NCBI RefSeq assembly: GCF_010119975.1
Contig: NZ_CP048222.1
Coordinates: 5,432,501-5,496,500, forward strand
DNA length: 64,000 nucleotides
Source: Rhodocytophaga rosea
GTDB lineage: Bacteria > Bacteroidota > Bacteroidia > Cytophagales > 172606-1
Direction: 5' to 3'
Part shown: positions 48,561-59,054 of the stretch, in pieces
Numbering within the stretch: the first letter of the stretch is position 1
How the letters are laid out: each line of letters opens with the position of its first letter
Program-made: the position numbers and the translations under genes
The notes under the pieces: model-generated
Databases searched by the model: none
Seen by the model: only the letters and a program-made list of their open reading frames with translations
What the model was told of the DNA's origin: nothing

Positions 48561-51332
48561 ATGAAAAAACTCATTCAACTATTTCTGCTGCTGTTTCTTC
48601 TGTATGGAACAGATACAATCGTGCGGGCACAAGTAACTGTTCCAGTAAGAGAAGGTAAACCCTGGGCATACTGGTGGTGGATGGGTAGTGCTATAACCAG
48701 AGAGGGGATCAAACAAAACCTGGAAGCATATGCCAGGGCAGGAATGGGTGGCTTGCATATTATTCCTATTTATGGGGTAAAAGGCTTTGAATCACAGTAT
48801 ATTTCTTATTTAAGTCCGCAATGGATGGAGATGTTGCAGTATACCGTGCAGGAAGCAGGCAGGCTAAATATGGGAATAGACATGTCGATGGGAACTGGCT
48901 GGCCATTTGGAGGAAAACAGGTAACCAGGGAGGCAGCAGCCAAAAAGTTTATGGTCAGAGAATTCGTAATTCCAGCAGGAAAGCCTTTCAGTTATCCCAT
49001 CAAAACAGATCCCACCCATAAAGAGGCTTTGCTGCAAGTGGCCTCTTTGTATACTGCTCAAAACGAATTTATACAGGATGTAACGGGTACAGTAGATCCG
49101 CAGGGAAATATACATATAAAATCTGCGGCCCAGCTTAGAAAATTAGTTGTATTGTATTCGGTGCCTACCGGGCAGAAAGTAAAAAGAGCTGCTCCCGGCG
49201 GCGAAGGGCTGGTGCTGGATTATTTTAGTAAAGATGCCCTGCAACACTATACAACTTCTTTTCAGGAAGCTTTTGAACAATTTAAAACAGATAAGTATAA
49301 AGTCCGGTCTTTTTATAATGATTCCTATGAAGTATATGGCGCTAATTGGACAGACAATTTTCTGCAGGAATTCAGCAAACGCCGCGGATATGATTTCAGC
49401 CGGTATATTCATCTGCTGAATGATACTGTTTTTTCTGAGCAGGGTACAAGGGTACTAACCGATTACCAGGAAACTATTTCCGATCTGCTGCTGGAAAATT
49501 TTACCCAACCCTGGGCAGTATGGGTTAAAGAAAGGGGCTTGATTACCCGTAACCAGGCACATGGTTCACCAGGAAATATACTGGATTATTATGCGGCAGT
49601 AGATATTCCCGAAACTGAATCATTTGGCAGTAAGCAGTTTGATATTCCGCTTTACCGGCTCGACAAGGATTTTGATGAAAAACGCTTTGGTAAACCCAAC
49701 CGGCTCACTATGAAATTTGCTTCTTCAGCAGCGAATATTTCCGGTAAACCACTGGTAAGTGCTGAAACCTCCACCTGGCTGGGCGATCATTTTAAAGTTG
49801 CTCCTTCCCAGATCAAACCTCTGTTAGATGAACAGTTTACAGCCGGTGTAAATCATATATTCTTTCATGGCATTACCTATTCTCCACCGGATATTCCCTG
49901 GCCGGGATGGCTGTTTTATGCCTCTACCAATTACGCTCCCAGTTCTCATTTCTGGAACTATATGCCAGAGATTACAGGGTATATCAGCCGCATACAATCG
50001 GTGATGCAGCAGACCAGGCCGGATAATAACGTATTGTTATATTTTCCCATCTACGATTTATGGAGCAAGCCCAAAGGCAAAAGTATGATTCAACTACTGG
50101 ATGTACATTATGCATCAAATGAATGGCTGCTTAATGCAAGTGTAGGTAAAACCGGCCAGGTATTACTCGACAAGGGCTACCAGTTCGATTATATCTCCGA
50201 CAGGCAGTTACAAGCATTAGAGGCAAATACAAGAGGCGAACTTCTCACAAATGCCAATATACCTTACCAGACGCTGGTTATTCCTGCTTGTACCCATATG
50301 CCGCTGGAAACCATGAAAGCCATTGTCAGGCTGGTTGAAAAGGGAGTAGAAGTAGTTTTTGTTGAGAATGTACCTCAACGTATACCGGGTTTTCACAATT
50401 ATGCTTCAAGAGAAGGAGAGATGAAACAGCTACAAGCCAGGTTAAAAGCAAGTAAAAACACTATAATAATCAGCCCATTACAAACACTTACACAAGACTT
50501 GATGAATATAGGCGTACAGAGAGAGTCTCTGGCTGACCAGCAACTTAGTTTTATCCGGAAAAACCATGCGGAAGGTAAAGTCTACTTCGTTACAAATCTG
50601 CACAACAGGTTTACAGCAGATACCATTCAACTGAATACTTCAGCACAGAGTGTAGAATTATATAATCCTTTAATGCAGGAGAAAGGACTGGTACCTTTTA
50701 AACAGGCAGGTGCAAAATCAATCAAACTCTATCTGACATTAGCACCAGGACAATCTTGCATTATTACCACGTATGCCAAAAAGCAAGCTGGGAACAACTA
50801 TGTCTATCAATTGCCAGATGAAGCAGCTCCTATTTCTTTACAAGGTAACTGGAACCTGACTTTTACAACCGGTGAACCTGCCATACCTGCTGCTGTTACT
50901 ACCAGCCAGCTTACCTCCTGGACTACACTGGGAGATTCTCTTACCCAATACTTTAGTGGCACAGGTGTATATACTTTACAATTTACACTACCTGCTACTG
51001 CTACTCTTTCCAAAGGTTTTCTGCTTGACCTGGGCGATGTGCGGGAAATGGCCCAGGTAACCATCAACGGGCAAAATATAGGAAAAGTATGGTCTTTGCC
51101 ATATCGCCTGTACATCAAACCCGGAATCCTGAAAAAAGAAAATACCCTCCAAATTGCTGTTACTAATCTATCTGCGAACCGCATCCGCTACATGGATAAG
51201 CAGAAAGTAGAATGGAAGAAATTTCATGAGATAAACTTTGTGAACATCCGCTATGAGCCTTTTGATGCAGCAAAGTGGGAGCCGGTAGTTTCAGGTTTGT
51301 TAGGACCAGTACAGTTAATTCCTTTAAAATGA
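48561..51332 (+). CDS. Secreted glycoside hydrolase, GH106-like (alpha-L-rhamnosidase type)
   Basis: 923 residues with a signal peptide (1-23, VRA|Q). The catalytic region starts with the aromatic segment PWAYWWWMGSAITREGI, then GGLHIIPIYG and MGTGWPFGGKQV, all typical of the GH106-like hydrolases. Acidic residues in FYNDSYEVYGANW (~255) and SAETSTWLG (~403) are candidate catalytic sites. The last ~150 residues form a galactose-binding-like domain (VTINGQNIGKVWSLPYRL). Rhamnose- or related deoxysugar-containing pectin and surface glycans are the usual substrates; the exact one is not readable. It is monocistronic, facing the NIPSNAP gene. Confidence 0.78.
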   Translation: MKKLIQLFLLLFLLYGTDTIVRAQVTVPVREGKPWAYWWWMGSAITREGIKQNLEAYARAGMGGLHIIPIYGVKGFESQYISYLSPQWMEMLQYTVQEAGRLNMGIDMSMGTGWPFGGKQVTREAAAKKFMVREFVIPAGKPFSYPIKTDPTHKEALLQVASLYTAQNEFIQDVTGTVDPQGNIHIKSAAQLRKLVVLYSVPTGQKVKRAAPGGEGLVLDYFSKDALQHYTTSFQEAFEQFKTDKYKVRSFYNDSYEVYGANWTDNFLQEFSKRRGYDFSRYIHLLNDTVFSEQGTRVLTDYQETISDLLLENFTQPWAVWVKERGLITRNQAHGSPGNILDYYAAVDIPETESFGSKQFDIPLYRLDKDFDEKRFGKPNRLTMKFASSAANISGKPLVSAETSTWLGDHFKVAPSQIKPLLDEQFTAGVNHIFFHGITYSPPDIPWPGWLFYASTNYAPSSHFWNYMPEITGYISRIQSVMQQTRPDNNVLLYFPIYDLWSKPKGKSMIQLLDVHYASNEWLLNASVGKTGQVLLDKGYQFDYISDRQLQALEANTRGELLTNANIPYQTLVIPACTHMPLETMKAIVRLVEKGVEVVFVENVPQRIPGFHNYASREGEMKQLQARLKASKNTIIISPLQTLTQDLMNIGVQRESLADQQLSFIRKNHAEGKVYFVTNLHNRFTADTIQLNTSAQSVELYNPLMQEKGLVPFKQAGAKSIKLYLTLAPGQSCIITTYAKKQAGNNYVYQLPDEAAPISLQGNWNLTFTTGEPAIPAAVTTSQLTSWTTLGDSLTQYFSGTGVYTLQFTLPATATLSKGFLLDLGDVREMAQVTINGQNIGKVWSLPYRLYIKPGILKKENTLQIAVTNLSANRIRYMDKQKVEWKKFHEINFVNIRYEPFDAAKWEPVVSGLLGPVQLIPLK

Positions 51333-51403
51333 AGCGGGAGTTTTATTGTATCGAACCTTTTACATACTTATTAGTACCACTTTGCAAGAACCAAAACAGT
51401 TAA

Positions 51404-52207
51404 TTAAACCTGAGAGAAAGCCGTTGGAATAAGGAAAGTTCTGGTGATGGAAGATAAGATTTTATCATTTGCATATTCGGGCATACCACTGATCTTTTTC
51501 CACTCCGGATCACTGCCAAACGTTTTCCAGTTTTTGTCGTGCTCTGCCATATCATCGAAGGTAAGCATATAGGTAAGGTTAGGCAGCATAGGTCCGATCA
51601 ATGCTTCTCCAAAAAATACCGGCGTAAGTCCAACCCGTTTAAAAATAGTAATTTCTCCGGCTTCATTAAACATTTCGATTTTCTTTTTTCCGGCTGTTTC
51701 ATTGTGGCTTTCATAACGGCGCAATTCAAAGAGTCTTGGCTTCTTTTCAGGAACTTCTAATTGAGGCATATGCGTAAATGCTCTGAAAAATGAGCTTTCT
51801 ACCCGTTCGTACGCTGGTTCTGTTGCCTGTACATTCAAATAAGGCGCAGCCGCTTGCATATAGGCAGCATCCTTCGCCATTTTCTCAGGAGCCGTTATAA
51901 AATCATTCATTGAATTATAGGGAATCAATGCAAACAATTTTGTATAGCCTTGTGGCAAATACTCTGTAAATACACCAATCGATTTGCTTCCCAATTTATT
52001 TAGTGCGCTAATAGCCGCATTCTGAAAATACTCTTCAACTAATTTCTGTTGCCTGCCATTTTTTAAAGTATATACCCTGAGTTCATAAAATTGCCGTTCC
52101 GCGTTTTGTGGATTCTGCGTTTGTTTGGCTTCAATGGTAGAGGCTGGAAGAATGCCTGCTACGGCACCAGTTAACATGGATGATTTTACAAAATTACGTC
52201 GTTTCAT
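51404..52207 (-). CDS. NIPSNAP-family protein with Tat-like signal
   Basis: 267 residues. The N terminus MKRRNFVKSSM, with twin arginines and a following hydrophobic stretch, suggests Tat export. The mature part has two NIPSNAP repeats (ferredoxin-like alpha+beta): the first starts YELRVYTLKNGRQQKL (~41), the second LFELRRYESHNETAGKK (~162). The repeat pattern (ELRxY, then a helix with an FVG/VGL-type turn, then LxYMLxFDD) is clear. The molecular function of bacterial members is not settled; many sit near sugar-degradation genes, as here. It converges on the GH106-like gene. Confidence 0.85.
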   Translation of the reverse strand: MKRRNFVKSSMLTGAVAGILPASTIEAKQTQNPQNAERQFYELRVYTLKNGRQQKLVEEYFQNAAISALNKLGSKSIGVFTEYLPQGYTKLFALIPYNSMNDFITAPEKMAKDAAYMQAAAPYLNVQATEPAYERVESSFFRAFTHMPQLEVPEKKPRLFELRRYESHNETAGKKKIEMFNEAGEITIFKRVGLTPVFFGEALIGPMLPNLTYMLTFDDMAEHDKNWKTFGSDPEWKKISGMPEYANDKILSSITRTFLIPTAFSQV

Positions 52208-52460
52208 GGACAGCAGATAAAATAATTGGATAAATGAACAGGCTAAATTACTACTATAAATCTAATTCAGAATATGAAAAAATACTTAGCTTAAAAAAAT
52301 CCTGTATTTAATTTAATACTAGGTAGAAATACCCAAACGTAAATCATTTTAGCTTGTTTTTGTATTCACATTTTCTCCTTTAAAGTTCAGTAAACAGCAA
52401 GTAATCACTGTTAACCTTAGCTTTTCTTTTTCAGTATATAGCCAGGCAAACATTCCGCTT

Positions 52461-53081
52461 ATGCCTACTGATGAAATATGTATCGCTGTCTTCGATCTGA
52501 ATGGAACTTTGTACACCAAAAAATCGAAAGATGAATTCTTTAAGTTTATCTGCTCCAAGAAACTAAGCAAAGCCAGATATATTTTCCAGATGGCGTATTA
52601 TCAGCTGCGGTTAAAGCTGCATACCCTTTCGCAAACGGAGTTTAAAGAGAATTTCTTCAACTATCTGGATAAAATTCCTCCTAAGCAAGTGACTGTGTTT
52701 GCGAAAGAATATTGGGCAAAAGAGTATCCTGGGGAGTTTAATAAGAAACTTATCGACCGGCTGGAGGCGCTGCGTAAGAAAGGCATCAAAATATATTGTG
52801 CAACTGGTGCGCTGGAACTTTATGTAAAACCCCTGTTTGAGTTGTATCCGGTAGATGGCTTAGTGGGCACACAAGTAGAATATGTGAATGATACATATTT
52901 AGTGAAAGGAGAAGCCTGTAAAGGAGAAGAAAAAATCAGGCGGTTAGAGCAACAATTGAAAGGAAAACCGTACAAAATTGTAGAAGCATATTCTGACAGC
53001 AAAGAGCCAATTCTGGATAAAGCGCAAAAAGCTTTTCTGGTAAAAGATGGAAAGATTATACCTTACTCATCCAGTGATTGA
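52461..53081 (+). CDS. HAD-family (HAD-IB-like) hydrolase with DxN motif
   Basis: 206 residues. Motif I is VFDLNGTLY (11-18), in which the usual second Asp (DxD) is replaced by Asn. Motif II is IYCATGALELY (Thr ~118), a Lys is present around EACKGEEKIRRL (motif III), and motif IV is AYSDSKEPILD. The cap is small and helical (~22-85). In the phosphatase mechanism the second Asp is the acid/base, so the Asn may lower or change activity, or the family may use it differently. Members of this subgroup act on phosphoserine-like or lipid phosphates; the substrate is not known here. Confidence 0.78.
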   Translation: MPTDEICIAVFDLNGTLYTKKSKDEFFKFICSKKLSKARYIFQMAYYQLRLKLHTLSQTEFKENFFNYLDKIPPKQVTVFAKEYWAKEYPGEFNKKLIDRLEALRKKGIKIYCATGALELYVKPLFELYPVDGLVGTQVEYVNDTYLVKGEACKGEEKIRRLEQQLKGKPYKIVEAYSDSKEPILDKAQKAFLVKDGKIIPYSSSD

Positions 53082-53143
53082 TTCAGTAGCTAATGGCTAA
53101 AAATGGCATTTGAAGATTCTCTCGAATATTTTAATGGAATCTA

Positions 53144-53776
53144 TTAAAATTGAGATAACTCTCTGTAAAAATAAGAACAGAGACATAAAGCGACAGACAG
53201 GGGTTCTTTCTCACTAATCCAGAATTGCCTTAAGCGGTGAATAGCTTTATGTAAAAGATTATAGGCCGATTGCGGCGTAATATCCATGACTTGCACAATC
53301 TGTTCTACCTCTAATTCCTGAAAAAACCTCAGGTAGATGATCTCTTTTTGCCTGCGGGGCAATTGATTCAACAAAGCTGACAGTTTCTCTGTTGTATGTA
53401 GTAACTCCTGTTCGCGGATGAGCAATTGTTCTACAGAGAATACAACATCAAAGCAATATTCCTCTTCTGATAGTTCGTGATGGATGTGCTTCTGGTTTCT
53501 ATATAATTCACGATACACTTTATGACGGAGGGCTTTGAGTAAATAAGCTTTTACATGCCTGGTTTCTCCAAGGGTAGCGCGGTTTTTCCAGAGCTCTAAA
53601 AACAGATCCTGTAAGCAATCCTTAATGAATTCTCCATTCTTTGTAAACTTGGTAGCATATTGAAATAAATCTCTATAAAAACACTGCATAAGCCTGGTAA
53701 AAGCAGTCCGGTCACCAGCCTTAAACTGGTGCCAGAGAGCTTGTTCTTGTGCTTCAGGCAGCATATTGGTTTTCAA
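53144..53776 (-). CDS. FecI-type ECF RNA polymerase sigma factor
   Basis: 210 residues. Sigma region 2 spans ~12-85 (RLMQCFYRDLFQYATKF, then DCLQDLFLELWKNRATL, the core-binding helix). Region 4 spans ~133-185 (LPRRQKEIIYLRFFQELEVE, with the helix-turn-helix QVMDITPQSAYNLLHKAIHR). It resembles the FecI group common in Bacteroidota, whose activity is controlled by a membrane FecR. It is transcribed away from fecR, with 305 bp between, and not in front of it in the same operon as is usual. It probably drives the susC/susD genes downstream of fecR. Confidence 0.9.
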   Translation of the reverse strand: MKTNMLPEAQEQALWHQFKAGDRTAFTRLMQCFYRDLFQYATKFTKNGEFIKDCLQDLFLELWKNRATLGETRHVKAYLLKALRHKVYRELYRNQKHIHHELSEEEYCFDVVFSVEQLLIREQELLHTTEKLSALLNQLPRRQKEIIYLRFFQELEVEQIVQVMDITPQSAYNLLHKAIHRLRQFWISEKEPLSVALCLCSYFYRELSQF

Positions 53777-54081
53777 GAGAATAGAGAGTTATATTTTTGA
53801 GCTACTTTTTTATATAGGAAGTGTGTAAACACTCTGTATTTCATGTGTCTGCCATGCACCCTTTGACTATTGGTACAAGTAATTATCGTCCTGGCCAAAT
53901 AAGCATCTTAGACTTTTCTGCTTATCCTATGATCAGGTGTAAAACCTCAGGTATTGAGCTAAACTATCGCATTTCCAGTATTGCAATATAATTATTTGGT
54001 AATATTTTTAAAAATAATTGCATAAAAGAGGGTAGAAAAAGCAAAAGCCTGTCTATACGTTATAAAGGACCTTTCTCGGCT
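53777..54081. other. 305-bp divergent region between the sigma factor and FecR
   Basis: It is AT-rich and holds no ORF or RNA gene that I can support. It must contain promoters for both genes. The segment 53985-54035 (ATAATTATTTGGTAATATT) is the most promoter-like for FecR, but I cannot assign a -33/-7 pair with confidence. Confidence 0.45.
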
Positions 54082-55200
54082 ATGCGATATTACCAACATT
54101 ATACGGTTGAAGACCTTTCTCTGGATGCGCACTTCCGAAAATGGGTTAACCATCCTACTTCCGGGCAGGATAGCGAATGGGAGCAATGGATGAATGAGTA
54201 TCCCGATAAGCGCTCCATGGTAGAGCAAGCCAGAATTATTGTATTGTCCTTGCAAACACAGGAACCGCTGGAAATAGATGATGAAACCTTGCAGCAAGAA
54301 ATTAATAAGATATTTTTGTTAACGGAAGAAAAGCCCTTAACCCCTCAGAAAACCCATAAAACAGCACAGGTACATTCATTTGGTTATTTATTTATCAGGG
54401 TAGCTGCATCGGTAGTTATTTTACTAAGTATTGGCTGGTGGTACTGGCAATATAAACCCTTAGCCGATCAGCCTGCAAAATTAACCAGAACTATTCCCAC
54501 ACAAACGGCATCTGCCCAGATAGAACATGTGAACCGAGGCACTGAACCGATGTTGATTAACCTGCCGGATAAAAGTACGGTGTTGTTACAAGAAAACAGC
54601 CGTATCTATTATGCCAGCATTTTTAACGACTCAATAAGAGAGGTGCATTTAGAAGGGGAGGCTTTCTTTGAAGTAGCCAAAGATCCTAAGAGACCATTTT
54701 ATGTCTATACGGACGAGATTACGACCAGGGTTGTAGGCACCAGCTTTCATGTAAAGGCAAATCCTGCTGACAATAATATTTCTGTCATCGTAAAAACAGG
54801 ACGTGTATCGGTATTTACTAATACGGATCAGAAGAAAACAATGGCGAAGGATTCCTCTGGATTAGTGTTAACACCCAATGAGCAATTGATTTACCAGAAA
54901 GCTGATAAACAGATCACACAAACCGTAGTAAAACCTATAGAAATCCGCCGGCTGGCTATTCCGGAAAATAATTTTGTATTTCATCAAACTCCGGTCAGCC
55001 AGGTGTTTTCCAGACTGGAAGAGAATTATAATGTAGATATTGAATACACAGTTACCCAGCTCCGGAACTGCGATTTAACCGCTTCTTTTACAGATGAGCC
55101 TTTTGCTGTAAAACTCGACCTTATTTGTGGGGCCATAGGTGTGAGCTATCAGATGGAAGGAAACCGGATCATTATTCAGGGGACTGGGTGTATAGAATAG
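54082..55200 (+). CDS. FecR-family anti-sigma factor
   Basis: 372 residues in the inner membrane. The cytoplasmic N terminus (~1-95) would bind the sigma factor. One transmembrane helix (~101-124, VAASVVILLSIGWWYW) leads to the periplasmic FecR domain (~150-265, with LPDKSTVLLQENSRIYY, EVHLEGEAFFEVAKDPKRPF and VVGTSFHVKA). A C-terminal STN-like domain (DUF4974, ~300-368; NNFVFHQTPVSQVFSRLEEN) completes the protein. It would receive a signal from the STN domain of the SusC receptor encoded next and release or activate the FecI-type factor. The gene leads into susC across a 218-bp gap with a hairpin. Confidence 0.92.
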   Translation: MRYYQHYTVEDLSLDAHFRKWVNHPTSGQDSEWEQWMNEYPDKRSMVEQARIIVLSLQTQEPLEIDDETLQQEINKIFLLTEEKPLTPQKTHKTAQVHSFGYLFIRVAASVVILLSIGWWYWQYKPLADQPAKLTRTIPTQTASAQIEHVNRGTEPMLINLPDKSTVLLQENSRIYYASIFNDSIREVHLEGEAFFEVAKDPKRPFYVYTDEITTRVVGTSFHVKANPADNNISVIVKTGRVSVFTNTDQKKTMAKDSSGLVLTPNEQLIYQKADKQITQTVVKPIEIRRLAIPENNFVFHQTPVSQVFSRLEENYNVDIEYTVTQLRNCDLTASFTDEPFAVKLDLICGAIGVSYQMEGNRIIIQGTGCIE

Positions 55201-55295
55201 GATTGGCCGAGAGTAGTTTGTTTATACTAGATAATTATTAACCTAAACTTTATATATATGAGATAGTAATGCTTACCCGGCCAGTATAAAAAAAT

Positions 55296-55321
55296 GCCGG
55301 TGATGTGCCACCATCACCGGC
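55296..55321. terminator. Strong hairpin in the fecR-susC gap
   Basis: GCCGGTGATG (55296-55305) and CATCACCGGC (55312-55321) pair perfectly around a six-base loop. A run of seven A precedes the left arm, so on the minus strand it looks like a T-tailed terminator. On the plus strand there is no U-run. It may be an RNA stability or attenuation element in the susC leader. Confidence 0.6.
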
Positions 55322-55418
55322 AAAATATCTCCCCTTCAGCTACGAAATACACCTTGATTAAAGGGTGAATGGGGATTGTTTTTGTTTATTCTTTCCAAAA
55401 TCAACGAACATTAACTTT

Positions 55419-58400
55419 ATGAACGAACAACAAAGAACAAGTAAATGTAAACAAAATTTACAGAACGTTCATCTCCTTTTCTGGACAACTATGCGGATAG
55501 CAATGATGCCAGTATTGATAGTAATGGCCTTTAGCGGCCTTGCGCTGGCAGTTGAATCAAGTGCGCAGGATGCTTTACAAAAGAAAGTTTCCCTGAATAT
55601 TAATGAGGGTACCATAGATCATATACTAAGCCGTATCGAAAAGGCGGCGGATATAAAATTTATATATAGTCCGCAGGTGATTCGTGCCAGTCAGAAAGTA
55701 AGTATTAAGGTACATCATAAGCCAGTAAGTGAGGTACTGGATGAAGTACTTACACCTTTACACATTGTATATGAAGTAGTTGGCAAGCAAATTATGCTTC
55801 GGAAGGCAAATACAGGCCTGATTCCGGATGAAATTCCTGTGAGTGAACCTGTAATTATTCCGGCAATCTCACTGAGTGGCAAGGTTACAGACGATAAAGG
55901 AGAAAACCTGCCTGGGGTGAATATTTTATTAAAAGGAACTACCATTGGTACGACCACTAATACTGAAGGACAATATACAATTAGTATTCCTGATGAACAT
56001 ACCAATGGAACACTGGTTTTTTCCTTTATCGGCTACTTGTCTGACGAGGTAGCTATTGATAACCGCACCAGAATAGATGTCGTTTTATTACCGGATGTTC
56101 AATCACTTTCAGAAGTAGTGGTAATTGGATATGGCGAAAAAACACGTGCCTTACTTACCGAATCTATTGGGACGGTGAATGCCGGGGAGATTCAGAAACT
56201 ACCGGTAGCCAGCCCGGATGCAGCCCTTCAGGGAAGAATTTCCGGTGTACAGGTAACCTCTGTAGATGGTACGCCGGGATCACCAGTTGCTATACGGGTT
56301 CGGGGTGTAGGTACCGTAGGCAATACGCAACCTCTATTTGTAATAGATGGCATTCCGGTAGGAAATCCGGATGCGGCTAACACCAATCCTTTATCTACCA
56401 TTAATCCTTCCGATATCGAAAATATATCTGTACTCAAAGATGCTTCGGCTGCTGCTGTGTATGGGGTCCGGGCAGCAAATGGTGTCGTGCTGATTACAAC
56501 CAAGCGGGGAAAAACCGGCAAACCCAGAATAAATTTTGATGGCTATTATGGCGTTCAGAATTTTCCAAAACTGTATGACTGGAACAATACAGAGCAATAT
56601 GCAGCCTTAACACAGGAAGCTATTGATGCCAAAAATGCCCAGGCCGGATTAAAACCAGGCGATACTGATTATGAACTCATTCACCCGGATCTGCGGACCA
56701 GTAATCCAAACAATGTACTCGGTATCAATTCAAACTGGCAGGATGCGGTGCTCAATAAAAATGCACCAATTCAGAATTATAATTTGTCAGTTTCCGGCGG
56801 AAATGAAGCGGCTAACTATCACGTATCGGTAGGATATTTTGGCCAGGATGCCATGATCCGCAAGTGGGACCTGGACAGGTATACCTTCCGGGCAAACAGC
56901 GATTATAAAGTTGGGAAACGTTTCCGTTTCGGGCAAACGTTCTCCGTAGCCTATCAGGAAATTGTACGCGGGATGAATGCAGGCGGCGATGGATTTTTGT
57001 TTGCCGGAACGGCCAATATGCCCCTTTCTTCAGTATATATGATGATCCGAATAATCCCATTCCCGGCAACAGATATGGATTTAATGGCAATCTCAACCGG
57101 GCAGGGTTAACGATTGCCAACCAGTTTGGAATCAATGAAATTTTAGATAACCGCGACAAACTGATCCGCTTACTGGGAGGAGTGTACGGAGAACTGGAGA
57201 TTATTAATGGCCTCACTTTTAAATCGGCAGCATCTCTGGATTTGTCTGTAAGTAGAAACAGCAGCTGGCAGCCAGGCTATACCGGGCCAGAATTAGGCTT
57301 AGCCAGAGACCTGAATAATTACAATGACAGCCGGGGCGAAGGCTACACACAGGTATTTACTAATACCCTTACGTTTGATCGTACTTTCGGCGACCATAGC
57401 ATAAACGTGCTGGCAGGGATTGAATACCAGAAAATCCGGGGAAATGGCTTAAGTTATGGAGGATCAGATTACCAGAGTACCAATCCCAATTTTTATCAGA
57501 GTGTAAAAAACCAGCAGGGTGTGGAAACAGTCGTGGGACAGGATGGTGCCGGAAACGACATTTTAAGAAGGTTGTATGCCAATGCTGGTTCTTATTTATC
57601 TAATGATGCTTTTGTAGGATATATCGGCAGGCTCAGTTATGATTTCCGGGATAAATATTTATTAACAGCTACTGTCAGAAGAGATGGTTCTGCCAGATTT
57701 GCGCCAGAAAATAGATGGGGTACATTTCCGTCCGTATCAGCTGCCTGGCGTATCAGTGAAGAGCCATTTTTTGATGCTGTACCCCTGATTTCAGATCTCA
57801 AAATCCGGGCAAGCTGGGGGCAATTGGGAAATGCAAATACTGCCTCATTCCCCTATGTATTCCGGGTTTCCTTCACACCAGATTATGGCCTGGGTGGGTC
57901 TTCCCGTCAGGCACCAGTACAAGCTATATTTCCTAACCGGGAAGTAGGCTGGGAAACTGTTGAAACGGCAGATGTGGGTATTGATGTTTCCTTGTTTAAT
58001 AATAAGGTAAATTTCCTGGCCACCTATTACAACCGCAATACCAAAGACTTTTTGTATGGTTTACCCATTCCATTTATCAGCGGCTTTGGCAGCACTTCGG
58101 TTAATGCAGGAAATGTGTTAAACAGAGGCGTTGAATTGGAATTAGGATATAGCACTACGATTGCCAGTGGCCTGCAGATAAATGTATCCGGAAACCTGAC
58201 TACTGTAAAGAACAAACTGACAGCACTTGCACCTGGCATTGAAGAATTTGCATCCGGAGATTACCGTACGGCTGTTGGCTTCCCGATTGGCTATTTATAT
58301 GGCTATCAGACGGCTGGCATTTACCAGAATGAAACCCAGAGTGGCGCTGCCCTTGAAGACAAAGTATCCGGCCAGAAACCTGTTCCAGGCGATATTATCT

Positions 58401-59026
58401 TTGTAGATAACAATGGCCCGGCCGGTGCAGATGCGCCCAAAGGTCAGTTGTTTTCTGGCCAGCCGGATGGCATCATTACAGCTGCTGACCGGACATATCT
58501 GGGTAAAACCATTCCTGATTTCTATTATGGCTTGAGCCTGAGTGCTACTTATAAAGGTTTTGATCTGTCAGCTTTGTTTCAGGGGGTAGCCGGTATACAA
58601 GTGTACAATGCTTACAGGAGTGGCGCTGAAAATTTAGGTGCCTACGGACGGAACCAGTTTACCAGCACAGCCAACCGGTGGACTGGTGAAAATACCAGCA
58701 ATACCATGCCTCGTGCTACAGCAAATGATCTTAATCAGAATACCCGGTTCTCCAATCGCTGGATAGAAGATGCTGGATTCTTAAGATTAAGAAATATTCA
58801 ACTGGGATATTCTCTTCCACAGAACCTGCTGGGCAAAACCAAAGCATTTTCAGGAGCCAGAATTTATATTGCCGCCAGCAACCTGTTCCGGATTACAGAT
58901 TATTCTGGGTTAGACCCGGAAGTGATGAGCTATGGTTCCAGTGGGTATCAGACTGGTGCAGGTACAGATAATGCCAATATTCCACAGCCACGTACCTTCC
59001 AGGCAGGGTTCCAGTTTCAGTTTTAA
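55419..59026 (+). pseudogene. SusC/RagA-type TonB-dependent receptor with STN domain, frameshifted
   Basis: About 1200 residues if joined. From the ATG at 55419: signal peptide (ending LALAVESSAQ), STN domain (~50-120; NINEGTIDHILSRIEKAADI), CarboxypepD-like domain (ISLSGKVTDDKGENLPGVNI), plug (VVIGYGEKTRALLTESIGTV), then the barrel. The frame breaks at TATATAT (57034-57040): the first frame stops at 57110, while the true one continues as DDPNNPIPGNRYGFNGNLNR and ends at 59026 in AGFQFQF, an aromatic outer-membrane terminus. Removing one TA unit or adding one base restores it. The STN domain fits signalling to FecR and FecI. An upstream GTG at 55365 could add 18 residues but is not needed. 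Confidence 0.88.
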
Positions 59027-59054
59027 TCATTCCTGACTCTATCTAAAAGTCTAT

